Below, piece after piece: positions 8,967 through 17,397 of a DNA stretch of 64,000 nucleotides (its first letter is position 1; the number at the start of each line of letters is the position of its first letter). Source of the DNA: Coriobacterium glomerans PW2 (GTDB lineage: Bacteria > Actinomycetota > Coriobacteriia > Coriobacteriales > Coriobacteriaceae); NCBI RefSeq assembly GCF_000195315.1, contig NC_015389.1, positions 496,001-560,000 on the forward strand, in the 5' to 3' direction. The notes under the pieces were generated by a model. It made no database searches, was not told the origin of the DNA, and was given only the letters and a program-made list of their open reading frames with translations. Position numbers and translations under genes: made by a program.

Positions 8967-9929
8967 ATGATCCGAGGCATGAAGTCACATATCGTCCGAT
9001 CGGGTGTCTGTCTGTGCGCGATGGTCTGCGCGCTGTCCATGGGTGGCTGCTCGCTGCTCACCCCGACGATCTCCGATGCGCAAAGCAAGACCCACGCGAC
9101 GGTGTCCGACATGATGCTCGTTCGGAGCGGAACGCTCACCGTGGGGCTCAACACCTCCGACGCGCCGCAGGCCATGATGGACTCCAGGGGAGAGTTGAAC
9201 GGCTACACCGTCGACGTCGCGCGCTCGATCGCCGAGCGGCTCGGTCTCAAGGTCTCGTTCGTGAACGCCAGCTCGCCTGGCAGCGCGCTGTCGGAGAAGA
9301 AGATCGATATCTATCTGGGCACGCAGCCCGATGCGAGAAGCGATGCGCTCAAGGTGTCCGCGAGCTATCTCACGAGTGCGGTGTCGCTCTTCGGTCATGA
9401 TGCACAAGAGGCGCGCTCGCTGTCCGCGGCGGATCTGAGCGGCGTCAGCGTCGGGGTGCAGGATGCCTCGGCCTCGCAGCGCGTGCTGACCCATACGGGA
9501 ATCACCTCGAAGATCACGACGTTCAAAAACGTCAACGAGTGCTTCGAGGCGTTGGCGGCGGGCAAGGTCGACTATGTCGCGTGCGAGGCCACGGCCGGCG
9601 CCTACCTGGCGCGCCAGTACAGCGGCCTGGGTTTTGTCGCCGCGATCGCCTCGCCGAAGGAATACGATATCCTCTTGCGGTCGACCTCCATCGATCTGTC
9701 GGAGCGGGTCACCAAGGTCGTAGACAGCATCTCCGAAGACGGGGTGCTCGAGGCGATCCATACCGCGTGGTACGGCGAGCTGCCCATGGCCCTGTCCGAC
9801 AGGCTCGTCTCCGGTATCAAGCCCGAAGCGGCCTCCGCGGATCAGGACTCGGTGCTCGACGAGCTCGGAGGCGGCACGGGGCAGACCGGCTCCGCCGGAT
9901 CCGATAAGAGCGCCTCTTCCGGTGCGTGA
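8967..9929 (+). CDS. Extracellular solute-binding lipoprotein, family 3 (amino-acid type)
   Basis: A 320-residue secreted protein. A short basic N-terminus, a hydrophobic core (VCLCAMVCALSM) and a lipobox-like GGC indicate a lipid-anchored lipoprotein. The mature part has the family 3 signature: GTLTVGLNTSDAPQAM, then GELNGYTVDVARSIAERLGLKVSFVN, and later KVDYVACEATAGAYLAR. This fold binds amino acids or similar polar solutes for ABC importers. No permease or ATPase gene is adjacent, so it is an orphan or works with a transporter elsewhere. The longer reading frame back to 8835 is rejected because it would bury the signal peptide; ATG 8979 is an alternative start. The C-terminus ends in a Gly/Ser-rich stretch. 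Confidence 0.85.
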   Translation: MIRGMKSHIVRSGVCLCAMVCALSMGGCSLLTPTISDAQSKTHATVSDMMLVRSGTLTVGLNTSDAPQAMMDSRGELNGYTVDVARSIAERLGLKVSFVNASSPGSALSEKKIDIYLGTQPDARSDALKVSASYLTSAVSLFGHDAQEARSLSAADLSGVSVGVQDASASQRVLTHTGITSKITTFKNVNECFEALAAGKVDYVACEATAGAYLARQYSGLGFVAAIASPKEYDILLRSTSIDLSERVTKVVDSISEDGVLEAIHTAWYGELPMALSDRLVSGIKPEAASADQDSVLDELGGGTGQTGSAGSDKSASSGA

Positions 9930-10171
9930 GCAGCGCCGGCGCGTCGCCTTATCCAAGGTGCCCGGCATCGCGGCGGGACTCTTCCGGTGTCCGGGCTCAC
10001 CGCTGAGCCGCCGACGGCGCGCTCGGCTTGAAATGGAGGTTTTGTCCCAGGGATCGGTGACCGGTCGCAGTCGTCTCGCTAATGGCGCGCCAGCGCCACG
10101 AAATTTGCTATTAACGGGTGCTGGGTAGAAGCTATAGGGGACACTATCCGCTGAAGAGTGAGGAGACGGTT

Positions 10172-10756
10172 ATGGATATCAGGGTCTCGGGTCGCAAGAC
10201 CACGGTGACGGATGCGCTGCGCGCCCATGTGACCGAAAAGATCGCCGATGCGCTCAAGGTGTTCGACATCGAGCCGATGACCGTCGATGCGGTGCTGCGC
10301 TATGAGAAGAACCCGTCCAATCCGCAGCCGGCCATCGTGGAGGTCACCCTGCGTGTGCGAAAATCGGTCATCCGGGCGGTCGAGCACGGCGCGGACATGT
10401 ATGCGGCAATCGATCTCGCTGCGGAAAAGGTAGAGCGTCAGCTGCGCAAATACAAGACCAAGGTCGTTGACATGCGTCAGCAGGGCGCATCCGCCGCGCA
10501 GGTCGTTCCCGTGCAGCGCGTCGAGGATCTCGCCGATCTGCTTGTACCCGAGGATCAAGATGACCAGTTGGTTCGAGAGAAGATCATCGAGATCACGCCT
10601 ATGTCCGAGGAGCAGGCGCTCGTTCAGATCGATCTGCTCGGCCATGACTTCTATGTGTTCGAAAACGACGCGACCGGCCTCATCAATGTGGTATATCACC
10701 GTAAGAATGGTGGATATGGCATCATCAAGCCGAAACTCGAGAGCCCAGACGAGTAA
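10172..10756 (+). CDS. hpf: Ribosome hibernation promoting factor, long form
   Basis: Binds the 30S subunit and dimerises ribosomes (100S) in stationary phase. The 194-residue protein has the N-terminal ribosome-binding domain (MDIRVSGRKTTVTDALR, with a beta-alpha-beta-beta-alpha pattern to about residue 105). A short linker leads to the C-terminal dimerisation domain with the conserved segments EEQALVQIDLLGHDFYVF and VVYHRKNGGYGIIKP. That two-domain length marks the long HPF of gram-positive bacteria. ATG 10172 is chosen over the upstream frame start at 10118 because GAGGAGA precedes it and homology begins there. A strong terminator follows. Confidence 0.95.
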   Translation: MDIRVSGRKTTVTDALRAHVTEKIADALKVFDIEPMTVDAVLRYEKNPSNPQPAIVEVTLRVRKSVIRAVEHGADMYAAIDLAAEKVERQLRKYKTKVVDMRQQGASAAQVVPVQRVEDLADLLVPEDQDDQLVREKIIEITPMSEEQALVQIDLLGHDFYVFENDATGLINVVYHRKNGGYGIIKPKLESPDE

Positions 10757-10785
10757 AATGTATCGTCTGGCATGAATGAAGGATG

Positions 10786-10815
10786 GCGGCCATCCCATGC
10801 GGATGGCCGCTTTTT
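10786..10815 (+). terminator. Rho-independent terminator after hpf
   Basis: A perfect 10-bp stem GCGGCCATCC / GGATGGCCGC (10786-10795 with 10801-10810) with a 5-base loop, followed directly by TTTTT. It sits 30 bases after the hpf stop codon and just before the degV ribosome-binding site. Confidence 0.92.
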
Positions 10816-10831
10816 GCTTGGAAAGGCGCGT

Positions 10832-11809
10832 ATGATGAACCCGCCAGCTGCTGTTGCACGTCCCGATCGCTGCCGTATCGTGATCGACACCTGCGCCGAT
10901 CTCACACCCGAGATCGCCGCGGCGCTCGACGTCGATATTCTGGGCTTTCCATATATCTTGGACGGCAAGGAGTTCATCGACGACATCTGGAGCACCATGA
11001 CCCCAGAGGCCTTCTATGACAGACTGCGGGCGGGGACGCCGGCATCGACGTCAGCGGTGTCGCTCGGTCGCTATCTCGAGTTTCTCACGGAGTGCGCCCG
11101 GGAGGGGACGCCCACGGTGTATCTGTGCTTCACCTCGGCCTTGTCGTCGAGCTACGATGCGGCGTGCCGCGCCGCCCAAGATGTCCGGGAGGCCTACCCC
11201 GACTTCGAGCTCTACATCGTGGACAACGGTCTGCCGTGCGCTGCCGGCGAGCTGCTCGCCCTGGAGGCCGTCCGACAGCGCGACGCAGGGCTCAGCGCCC
11301 GAGAGCTGGCGCGCTGGGCGCAGGAGGCCAAGTTCTACGTGCACGGCTACTTCACGCTCGACAGCCTCCAGGCTCTTGCCGCCGGTGGTCGGATACCGCC
11401 GGCCGCCGCCCAGCTTTCGAGCAAGCTCGACGTCAAGGCGAATCTCACGTTCGATCGCACGGGGTCGCTGTCGCTCACCGGGGTCTCTCGAGGCCGAAAG
11501 AAGGCGCTGCGCTCGCTCATCAAGATGTTCCGCGAGAACTACGTGCTCGATCCGACGATGCCGATCGCGATCGCCTCCGCCGATGCGGAGCGTGACGCCG
11601 ACTGGGTCGAGAGCGCCGTTCGCAAGGAGGAGGGCTGCGAGGACCTCACGATCATCCGAGGTGCCGTCGGACCGACGATCGGTGCGCATGTGGGACCGGG
11701 CATGGTTGCGCTTGTTTTCTGGGGGCGCAACCGAGCTGATAAGATATCTCTGACCGATCGGATCGCGCGACGCGTCCGCGAGGCGGAGGGTGTTCGCGCA
11801 AGATCCTAG
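10832..11809 (+). CDS. DegV family fatty-acid-binding protein
   Basis: A 325-residue protein with the DegV fold. It has IVIDTCADLTPEIAAALDVD at the N-terminus, the SxxxSY-type loop SALSSSYDAA, and LDSLQALAAGGRIPPAAAQL (the conserved LxxLxxGGRI segment). DegV/FakB proteins bind a fatty acid and present it to the kinase FakA in gram-positive bacteria; no fakA is in this window. ATG 10832 (MMNPP) follows GAAAGG at a good distance and lies after the hpf terminator. The frame extension to 10772 would run through the terminator hairpin and is rejected. ATG 10835 is equally possible. Confidence 0.88.
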   Translation: MMNPPAAVARPDRCRIVIDTCADLTPEIAAALDVDILGFPYILDGKEFIDDIWSTMTPEAFYDRLRAGTPASTSAVSLGRYLEFLTECAREGTPTVYLCFTSALSSSYDAACRAAQDVREAYPDFELYIVDNGLPCAAGELLALEAVRQRDAGLSARELARWAQEAKFYVHGYFTLDSLQALAAGGRIPPAAAQLSSKLDVKANLTFDRTGSLSLTGVSRGRKKALRSLIKMFRENYVLDPTMPIAIASADAERDADWVESAVRKEEGCEDLTIIRGAVGPTIGAHVGPGMVALVFWGRNRADKISLTDRIARRVREAEGVRARS

Positions 11810-11812
11810 CTC

Positions 11813-11853
11813 GCGCCTCGGCCCCTTGAAGCGAAACAGGGGGGCCGAGGCGC
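11813..11853 (+). terminator. Long GC hairpin after degV
   Basis: A 13-bp stem (11813-11825 GCGCCTCGGCCCC with 11841-11853 GGGGCCGAGGCGC) and a 15-base loop just after the degV stop. There is no T-tract, so it may stabilise the 3' end or act as a weak or Rho-assisted terminator. Confidence 0.55.
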
Positions 11854-11899
11854 TCGGGAACCCATCGTATTGACGCACCCTGTTGATTGAGGAGATCAT

Positions 11900-12931
11900 A
11901 TGACAGACAGCAGACCCACCGTGGCGTTTATCGGGACCGGCATCATGGGCGCGCCCATCGCCGGCAACCTGCTTGATGCCGGCTATCCGCTCACGGTGCA
12001 CAATCACACCAGATCCAAGGCGGACGGCCTCGTCGAGCGCGGTGCCCGCTGGGCGGCATCTCCCTCTGAGGCGGCTCGAGATGCGGATTTCATCTTCACC
12101 ATGGTGGGCTTCCCCGAGCAGGTCGAGGAGATCTACCTTTCCGGTGACGGATTGCTCGCCGTCTCCAAGCCCGGGGCCGTCCTCATCGATCTCACCACGA
12201 GTTCGCCATCGCTGGCGCGCGACATCGCCGCAGCCGCCCAGGTCGAGGAAAAACTCGCCTTCGACTGTCCGGTGACCGGAGGCGATCGCGGCGCGATCGC
12301 GGGGACCCTCACGGCTATCGTCGGCGCGACTGAGCGCGACATCCGAAGCGTCCGACCGCTGCTCGATGCGTTCACGTCGAAGATATGCTGCTTCGGCGCA
12401 CCGGGTGCCGGTCAGGCCGCGAAGCTCGCAAACCAGGTGTCGCTCGCCTCATGCATGGTCGGCATGGCCGATGCGCTCGCCTATGCTGAGAGCTGCGGGC
12501 TCGATCTCGATCAGACGCGCGATATGATCCTCGGCGGCACGGGGTCGTCCGGGGCGATGGCGCAACTCGCTCCGCTCGCGCTCGCCGGCGACTGGGAACC
12601 CGGCTTCATGGTCAAGCACTTCTTGAAGGATCTGGGTCTCGCGATCCAAGACGCCGAGGAGCACGAGGTCTCGCTGCCCGGGACCGAGACGGCCTTCTCG
12701 CTCTACGACATGCTCGAGACCATCGGCGGGGGTCAGCGCGGCACGCAGGCCATCTCCTTGTTGTATCAAGACGAGGACGCCGCCTCGGATGCGGGCCTGG
12801 ATTGGTCGCTCTATACGGCGAACCATGAGCATGATAGCTGCTCCTGCGCATCCGCAGACACGTCGGATCACGATGGTTGCGCATGCGGCTGCCGCGCCGA
12901 GCGAGCCGATGAGCAGGGGTCCGAGCTATGA
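11900..12931 (+). CDS. NAD(P)-dependent 3-hydroxyisobutyrate dehydrogenase-like oxidoreductase
   Basis: A beta-hydroxyacid dehydrogenase family member of 343 residues. The N-terminal Rossmann domain begins VAFIGTGIMGAPIAGNL (GxGxMG dinucleotide motif). The substrate-site motif DCPVTGGDRGAIAGTL is at about 120, and the catalytic-lysine region GAGQAAKLANQV at about 175. The substrate cannot be told from sequence (3-hydroxyisobutyrate, tartronate semialdehyde or similar). Oddity: after residue ~305 there is an extra tail rich in Cys, His and Asp (HEHDSCSC, HDGCACGC) that is not part of the family and looks metal-binding. The gene has GAGGAG upstream and its stop overlaps the next start (ATGA), so the two are translationally coupled. 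Confidence 0.87.
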   Translation: MTDSRPTVAFIGTGIMGAPIAGNLLDAGYPLTVHNHTRSKADGLVERGARWAASPSEAARDADFIFTMVGFPEQVEEIYLSGDGLLAVSKPGAVLIDLTTSSPSLARDIAAAAQVEEKLAFDCPVTGGDRGAIAGTLTAIVGATERDIRSVRPLLDAFTSKICCFGAPGAGQAAKLANQVSLASCMVGMADALAYAESCGLDLDQTRDMILGGTGSSGAMAQLAPLALAGDWEPGFMVKHFLKDLGLAIQDAEEHEVSLPGTETAFSLYDMLETIGGGQRGTQAISLLYQDEDAASDAGLDWSLYTANHEHDSCSCASADTSDHDGCACGCRAERADEQGSEL

Positions 12932-13377
12932 CGGATCCGGCGTTCATCATCTGTTCGCTGCTCCTGCTCTTCTTCGGTATCTACATCGGGTTCGCGATCG
13001 GCTCGGAGTGGGCGAAGCGCGTCGAGACGAAGGCGGGTTTCTGGGGCGCCACCGTGGCATGCGTATGCGTCGCGGCGATCGCCTTCGCCGCGCTCAGCGC
13101 TCTGCCCCTGATGTACTCGGCTGTCGTCGGTCTGATGGCGGGCTGCCTCGTCGGGCTCAAGACCGGCTTCGGCTCGTCCACGGGCCCTTGGCGCGCGATA
13201 GATCATCTGTTCGGTGCGGACGAGGCCCGCCGACAGCGCGCGACACGCGGCACCCGCCGCGCTCACCGCGGAGCTCCGGGCATGCGAGATCGCGATCTCA
13301 TGTCGGTTTCCGGCGGCGGGCGCGATGAAGCGAATCAGCAGACGGGTACTTCCAGTCGACGACGCAAGAAGAGGTAG
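12928..13377 (+). CDS. Small membrane protein of unknown function
   Basis: 149 residues, unrecognised. Two or three hydrophobic segments occupy residues ~4-25, 40-60 and 65-85 (IICSLLLLFFGIYIGFAIG; VACVCVAAIAFAALSALP; SAVVGLMAGCLVGLKTGFG). A basic cytoplasmic-type tail follows, ending in RRRKKR. It overlaps the dehydrogenase gene by 4 bases (ATGA) and abuts the next gene, so these three are probably one operon. No function can be assigned. Confidence 0.75.
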   Translation: MTDPAFIICSLLLLFFGIYIGFAIGSEWAKRVETKAGFWGATVACVCVAAIAFAALSALPLMYSAVVGLMAGCLVGLKTGFGSSTGPWRAIDHLFGADEARRQRATRGTRRAHRGAPGMRDRDLMSVSGGGRDEANQQTGTSSRRRKKR

Positions 13378-13383
13378 GTGGCC

Positions 13384-14085
13384 ATGACAGAAACCAACGA
13401 TGTGGAGCTCAGCGCCGAGGAGCGCGAGCGACTCGAACTCGTTGAGACCGACTCGTCGGCGCTCTCAGCGCTTATCGAAGACCTGAGCAGCGCGTCTCGT
13501 CGCTCTCGACAGTTTTCCGCACGTGTCGTCGCCCTGCTCAGCGCGCGCGACCCCGGCATGGTCGCTCCGTTCGCAGCCGAGCTCATCGACGCGCTCTACC
13601 GCCCTGAGGCTCAGACCCGATGGGAGATCCTGGACGCGCTCACCTCGCTCGTTCCGGTGTGCGCAAAGGAGGTCGGGTCCGCGTTCGACGGCGCGGAGGC
13701 GGCCTTGTTCGACGAGCTGTCGCCCGCGCTCAGGCTGTCTGCGTTTCGCTTGCTCACAACGTGGGGCGCCACGGATCGCGGACGCTCGAAGAAGGTGTGG
13801 CCCATGCTGGACGAGGCCATCCAGTGCTACCACGGGGATCTCGAGTATCGCGATATGCTGGGGTGCCTGTATGTCTTCGCGTCAGGCAAGATCACCGGCA
13901 GCGTCGCCGAGGAGCTGGCGGGCCGCATCCAATTTGATGCGGAGAACGGCAAGGGCAGCTATCTCAAGGCCCGTTCGCGCGAGATCTACGATATGCTCTC
14001 GAAGCGATTCAAGTTCAACGCGCCGAAGAAGCGCGCCCGCGTGAAGCCGGCATCCGATGATGACGAGGCCGATGTCGTCCGTTAG
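13384..14085 (+). CDS. Hypothetical all-helical (HEAT-like) protein
   Basis: 233 residues, no family recognised with certainty. The N-terminus is acidic (ELSAEERERLEL). The body consists of regularly spaced amphipathic helices (SRRSRQFSARVVALLS, VAPFAAELIDALY, RWEILDALTSLVPV, LRLSAFRLLTTWG) resembling HEAT/ARM repeats, and the tail is mixed basic then acidic (PKKRARVKPASDDDEAD). ATG 13384 is preferred over GTG 13378 because AGAGGT lies at a proper distance. It directly follows the membrane protein gene and probably shares its transcript. Confidence 0.72.
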   Translation: MTETNDVELSAEERERLELVETDSSALSALIEDLSSASRRSRQFSARVVALLSARDPGMVAPFAAELIDALYRPEAQTRWEILDALTSLVPVCAKEVGSAFDGAEAALFDELSPALRLSAFRLLTTWGATDRGRSKKVWPMLDEAIQCYHGDLEYRDMLGCLYVFASGKITGSVAEELAGRIQFDAENGKGSYLKARSREIYDMLSKRFKFNAPKKRARVKPASDDDEADVVR

Positions 14086-14267
14086 AGATCGCAAGGATAT
14101 CGTATGACGAACCTGTGCCGACCTCGTGATCGCGCGCGTTCTTTGTCCCCCTGAGATGCGACTCCGCAAATCGAGCCGCTTTTGCTGCTCTGCGATCGGG
14201 ACGCCGTAGTATTCTTTGTTCATTCGCATCGCCTGGATGGGCGCACCGACAAAAGGAGTTCTGGCAG

Positions 14268-15581
14268 ATGGGCCTTTTTCAGAAGAGGGACGAGCGGGAT
14301 GAGGTCAGCGGCATCGAGATCATCGAGCGATCTGATGTTCCGGGTGATCTGCCGGAAAGCGAGGTCGATATCGTAGAGGGCGCCTCAGCCGAGGAGATAT
14401 CGGCCGATCAGAGCACGGCGCGGACCGACGCGACCGACGAGGATGCCGGAAGCGTCGAGGACGCCGACACCGATGTCGCGAGCGAGCCGGATGCCGCGGA
14501 GCATCCCGACGATGACTCCGGACGGGATTCAACGGGCGACGGCGCCCGCGATTCGCGACGAGATCTGGGTCATGAGGAACCCGAGCCCGGCACGCTCGAT
14601 GACGTCATCCCCGATGATCTCGACAGCTGCGATGCTCTCGACGCTGGAGATGCGGATGCGGATGGCTCGGCGTCACGCTGCGAGCCTCGAAGTCACGCCG
14701 CCTCGGAAGGCGTCGGAGGATCGGACTTTGGCTCGGCCGCGCATCGCAAGCGCCGCCGCAAGATCACCGCCTTCATCGCCGCGGCCGTGCTCGTCGTCAT
14801 CGTCTGCGGCGTCGCGCTGTTCGCGCTGGGGGGCGGCTTCGCCCCTCACGGCATTCGAAAGCCTACATTCGGCGAGGACCAGCTCGCAACCGTGGTCGCC
14901 AGCTACACCTATGAGGGCCAGCATCACGTTATCACGGCGCGTGACGCCATCGAGGGGCAGGCCAGCGTTGACATGTCGAAGAATGAGGAAGGTACCTACA
15001 CGACGCCTTCGGTTGAGTCGATCTTGGATGAGGTGCGCAGCAAGATCCTGACCGACGTCGCGTCCGAGCGCGGCCTCTCCGTGTCGGACAACGAGATGAC
15101 CGATTACGCGCAGACGAAGATCGGCGTCAGCGATTACTCCACGATCGCGTCGCGCTTCAAGGTGAGTGAGGATCAGGCGAAGAAGATCGTCAAGGATCAG
15201 GCGCTGATCCAAAAGCTCTACGCGCAGGTCGTCGGCGATTCCGCAGCAGGAGCATCTATGCCCCTGCCGCCCGATGAACCCCCCGGGGGCAAGGGCGACG
15301 CGGCATCGAAGGGCTACGCCGACTACATCATCAAGCTCCTCGGCAAGGAGTGGGACGCTGCGAAGGGCACGTGGGCGGACGAGACCGGACCGCTCCACGC
15401 GGTCTTGAAGGATCAGCACTTCACATCGGACTCCGCCACCTATGATCAGGCGATGGCGGTATACTATGTGGCATACCAGCAATACAGTGAATCGAACTCC
15501 AAAGCCACCTCGGCGTGGAGCGATTTTCAAAATGATCTGTTCTCCAAGGTGGATATCACATTCTATGGGATGTGCGCCTGA
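14268..15581 (+). CDS. Membrane-anchored extracytoplasmic protein, SurA-N-like
   Basis: 437 residues. The N-terminal ~160 residues are very acidic and low in complexity (many Asp/Glu/Ala). A basic stop HRKRRRKI and one transmembrane helix (FIAAAVLVVIVCGVALFALGG, ~164-185) follow. The outside part carries DAIEGQASVDMS, then TTPSVESILDEVRSKILTDVASERGLSVSDNEMTDYA in which helices resemble the SurA/trigger-factor N-terminal chaperone fold, and a helical C-terminus. I infer an exported folding factor or anchored surface protein. The long acidic cytoplasmic segment is unusual. The start has AAAAGGAG upstream. It lies 227 bases before the first sortase gene. Confidence 0.7.
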   Translation: MGLFQKRDERDEVSGIEIIERSDVPGDLPESEVDIVEGASAEEISADQSTARTDATDEDAGSVEDADTDVASEPDAAEHPDDDSGRDSTGDGARDSRRDLGHEEPEPGTLDDVIPDDLDSCDALDAGDADADGSASRCEPRSHAASEGVGGSDFGSAAHRKRRRKITAFIAAAVLVVIVCGVALFALGGGFAPHGIRKPTFGEDQLATVVASYTYEGQHHVITARDAIEGQASVDMSKNEEGTYTTPSVESILDEVRSKILTDVASERGLSVSDNEMTDYAQTKIGVSDYSTIASRFKVSEDQAKKIVKDQALIQKLYAQVVGDSAAGASMPLPPDEPPGGKGDAASKGYADYIIKLLGKEWDAAKGTWADETGPLHAVLKDQHFTSDSATYDQAMAVYYVAYQQYSESNSKATSAWSDFQNDLFSKVDITFYGMCA

Positions 15582-15808
15582 ATCTGGCTCTCCCATGTGC
15601 GCCGGTGCCGTCGAGTGCGGAAAGAACCGCCTATCTTGACAATTCAGACAAGCATCCTTTTGCAGATTCCTCTATCATTACTATGTTGAGTCGAAAATGA
15701 GATAACGGGAGTCTCTTCGACCGGAGCTGCATGATGGAACAACGAAGCGCATCTGCTGTGGCCTGAGCCATCTTTGCGATGCGAAGGGGACGCAGGAGGA
15801 CCAGCGGG

Positions 15809-16840
15809 ATGCCTAGAGCAAGGAAGAGGGGTGCGCAATGTCCGGCGAGCAAGGTCTCGCTTGTGCTGAGCATCGTTTTGTTTATGCTCGGAGCCGCGTT
15901 CATCTTCTATCCCGCCGCCTCGAGCATCGCTGCGCGCGGAGAATCAGACGCCGCACTCAGCAAGATGCGAAGGGAGCTCGTGCAGGGTTCCGCCGCACAG
16001 CAAACCTCGGTCGATGGGGGAGTCACATATCGCTCGAAGAGCAACGACTCAACCTATCTCAAGCTCCAGCGCTACAACGAGGCCGTTCGCACCGGCACCA
16101 GCCAGCAGATCAACGATCCGTTCGCATTCAACGGCGGCGAGCTCAATGATCTCGGTCTGCCCGACGGCATCATCGGCAGCATAACGATACCCCGTATGAG
16201 CGTGACCCTTCCGCTGTATCTCGGTGCGACGGACGATCATATGAACAAGGGGGCCGGCATCATAGCGGGCACCTCGATGCCGCTCGGCGAGAAGGATTCC
16301 AACACCGTGGTCGCCGCCCATCGCGGCGCCTTGCACGGTCTGCTCATGTTCAGGAATATCGAGAGCATGCAGCCGGGCGATCAAGTCGTCGTCGAGACGC
16401 CCTGGGAGACCATCGTTTACGCGACCGTCTCAACCAAGATCATCGACAAGGCGGATGCTGATGCGCTGAACATTCAGAGCGGTCGCGATATGCTGACGCT
16501 GTTCACCTGTCACCCTTACGGACAGAACTCACAACGCTACCTCGTATTCTGCGAGAAGACCGACGCCAAGCCCAAGGCAGCCGACCCAGGGGCGATCGCC
16601 GATGCGATCACGGGCTTTCTGCCGCCGACCGCATCGACCGCCTCGCCGATGCTCGTCTTCGAGGATTGGCTGCGCATCTTGGGTCTCGCGCTCACGGTCC
16701 TGTGCGGGCTCGCGATCTTGACGAGCGCGTGGCGGCTGTACCGGCAGTCGCGCGAGCGCAAGCACGCGGCGCGCGTGCGCGCGCTGACCGCTCGCAATGA
16801 TGCCGAGCGCTGCCGCGAAGGTCGCGACGATCGGCAGTGA
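15809..16840 (+). CDS. Class C sortase
   Basis: Membrane transpeptidase that cleaves LPXTG-type signals and joins pilin subunits or anchors them to the wall. 343 residues: an N-terminal TM helix (VSLVLSIVLFMLGAAFIFYP), then the sortase barrel with IGSITIPRMSVTLPLY, catalytic His at about 171 (VVAAHRG), catalytic Cys at about 234 in TLFTCHPYG and the Arg-containing SQRYLV strand. A second TM helix (ILGLALTVLCGLAILTSAW) and basic tail give the two-TM topology of class C (pilus) sortases. Start ATG 15809 has GGAGGA upstream. No pilin gene is adjacent; the nearest surface proteins are at 43-52 kb, beside a second class C sortase. Confidence 0.93.
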   Translation: MPRARKRGAQCPASKVSLVLSIVLFMLGAAFIFYPAASSIAARGESDAALSKMRRELVQGSAAQQTSVDGGVTYRSKSNDSTYLKLQRYNEAVRTGTSQQINDPFAFNGGELNDLGLPDGIIGSITIPRMSVTLPLYLGATDDHMNKGAGIIAGTSMPLGEKDSNTVVAAHRGALHGLLMFRNIESMQPGDQVVVETPWETIVYATVSTKIIDKADADALNIQSGRDMLTLFTCHPYGQNSQRYLVFCEKTDAKPKAADPGAIADAITGFLPPTASTASPMLVFEDWLRILGLALTVLCGLAILTSAWRLYRQSRERKHAARVRALTARNDAERCREGRDDRQ

Positions 16841-16949
16841 CCCTTCTGCGCGGTCGCGGAGGCGCGCGTCCGTCACGTGGATGCGCAATGTGGAGAACTC
16901 GTCGCGTCTTGGCATCACATGTCACAAGGATTATACTTCGCTCGGTTTC

Positions 16950-17100
16950 ATTACCGACTCGGTAGGTGAGGCTACCGCAGGGATACGGGTTGCTGCCGCG
17001 AAGTGATGGAGACATCACCAGCAGGCCAGCAGTCCATGTCGAGTGAAGGCATGGACTAACGCAACAGCATCGCCCTGCGAAGCCGAAACTCAGACGACGG
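16950..17100 (+). promoter_or_regulatory. M-box (ykoK) magnesium riboswitch
   Basis: The leader contains the hallmark M-box core: TAGGTGAGGCTACC at 16963-16976, GATACGGGTTGCTGCC at 16982-16997, a stem GTGATG gaga CATCAC around 17003-17018, CAGCAGGCCAGCAG, and a later GGACTAACGCAACAGCA segment. This order and spacing match the Mg2+-sensing M-box RNA. It is followed by an intrinsic terminator and then mgtA on the same strand, so high Mg2+ should promote termination and shut off the transporter. The outer helix boundaries are approximate. Confidence 0.93.
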
Positions 17101-17140
17101 GGTCACAGGTGCTTGTCGAGTGCCTGCATCTGCTTGCGCA

Positions 17141-17177
17141 ATCCCCTGTCGCACATGGGTTCGGCAGGGGATTTTTC
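17141..17177 (+). terminator. Riboswitch-controlled intrinsic terminator
   Basis: Stem ATCCCCTG / CAGGGGAT (17141-17148 with 17165-17172) followed by TTTTC. It lies 40-70 bases after the M-box core and before any coding sequence, the standard expression platform of this riboswitch. Confidence 0.9.
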
Positions 17178-17193
17178 ATTAAGGAGGTGGGAC

Positions 17194-17307
17194 ATGGATG
17201 ACTGTTCACGAAGTCGAAGTCGCTGCTCCTTGGCAGCTCTAGCAACCGGTGCGGGCGCATGTCCCGCTCCGTGCGCGGCCAAGGCGCGCCTCTTCGACAT
17301 TTCCTGA
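17194..17307 (+). CDS. Small ORF between M-box terminator and mgtA
   Basis: A 37-codon frame starting ATG 17194, directly after a near-perfect ribosome-binding site (AAGGAGGTGG, 17181-17190), the strongest in the neighbourhood. The product starts MDDCSRSRSRC and ends ARLFDIS. It has five cysteines and an early Arg-rich part and is not hydrophobic. It ends 90 bases before the mgtA start. It may be a regulatory leader peptide, as uORFs precede mgtA in enterobacteria (mgtL), but there is no sequence likeness. Translation is inferred only from the ribosome-binding site and position. Confidence 0.5.
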   Translation: MDDCSRSRSRCSLAALATGAGACPAPCAAKARLFDIS

Positions 17308-17397
17308 TACATCCGTATGCGCAGCTGTGATCCTCACGGCTGCCGGACCCGGGACGGGGCGCTGCGCGCTGCCGTTCCACGGGAGGAATGATCGAAG

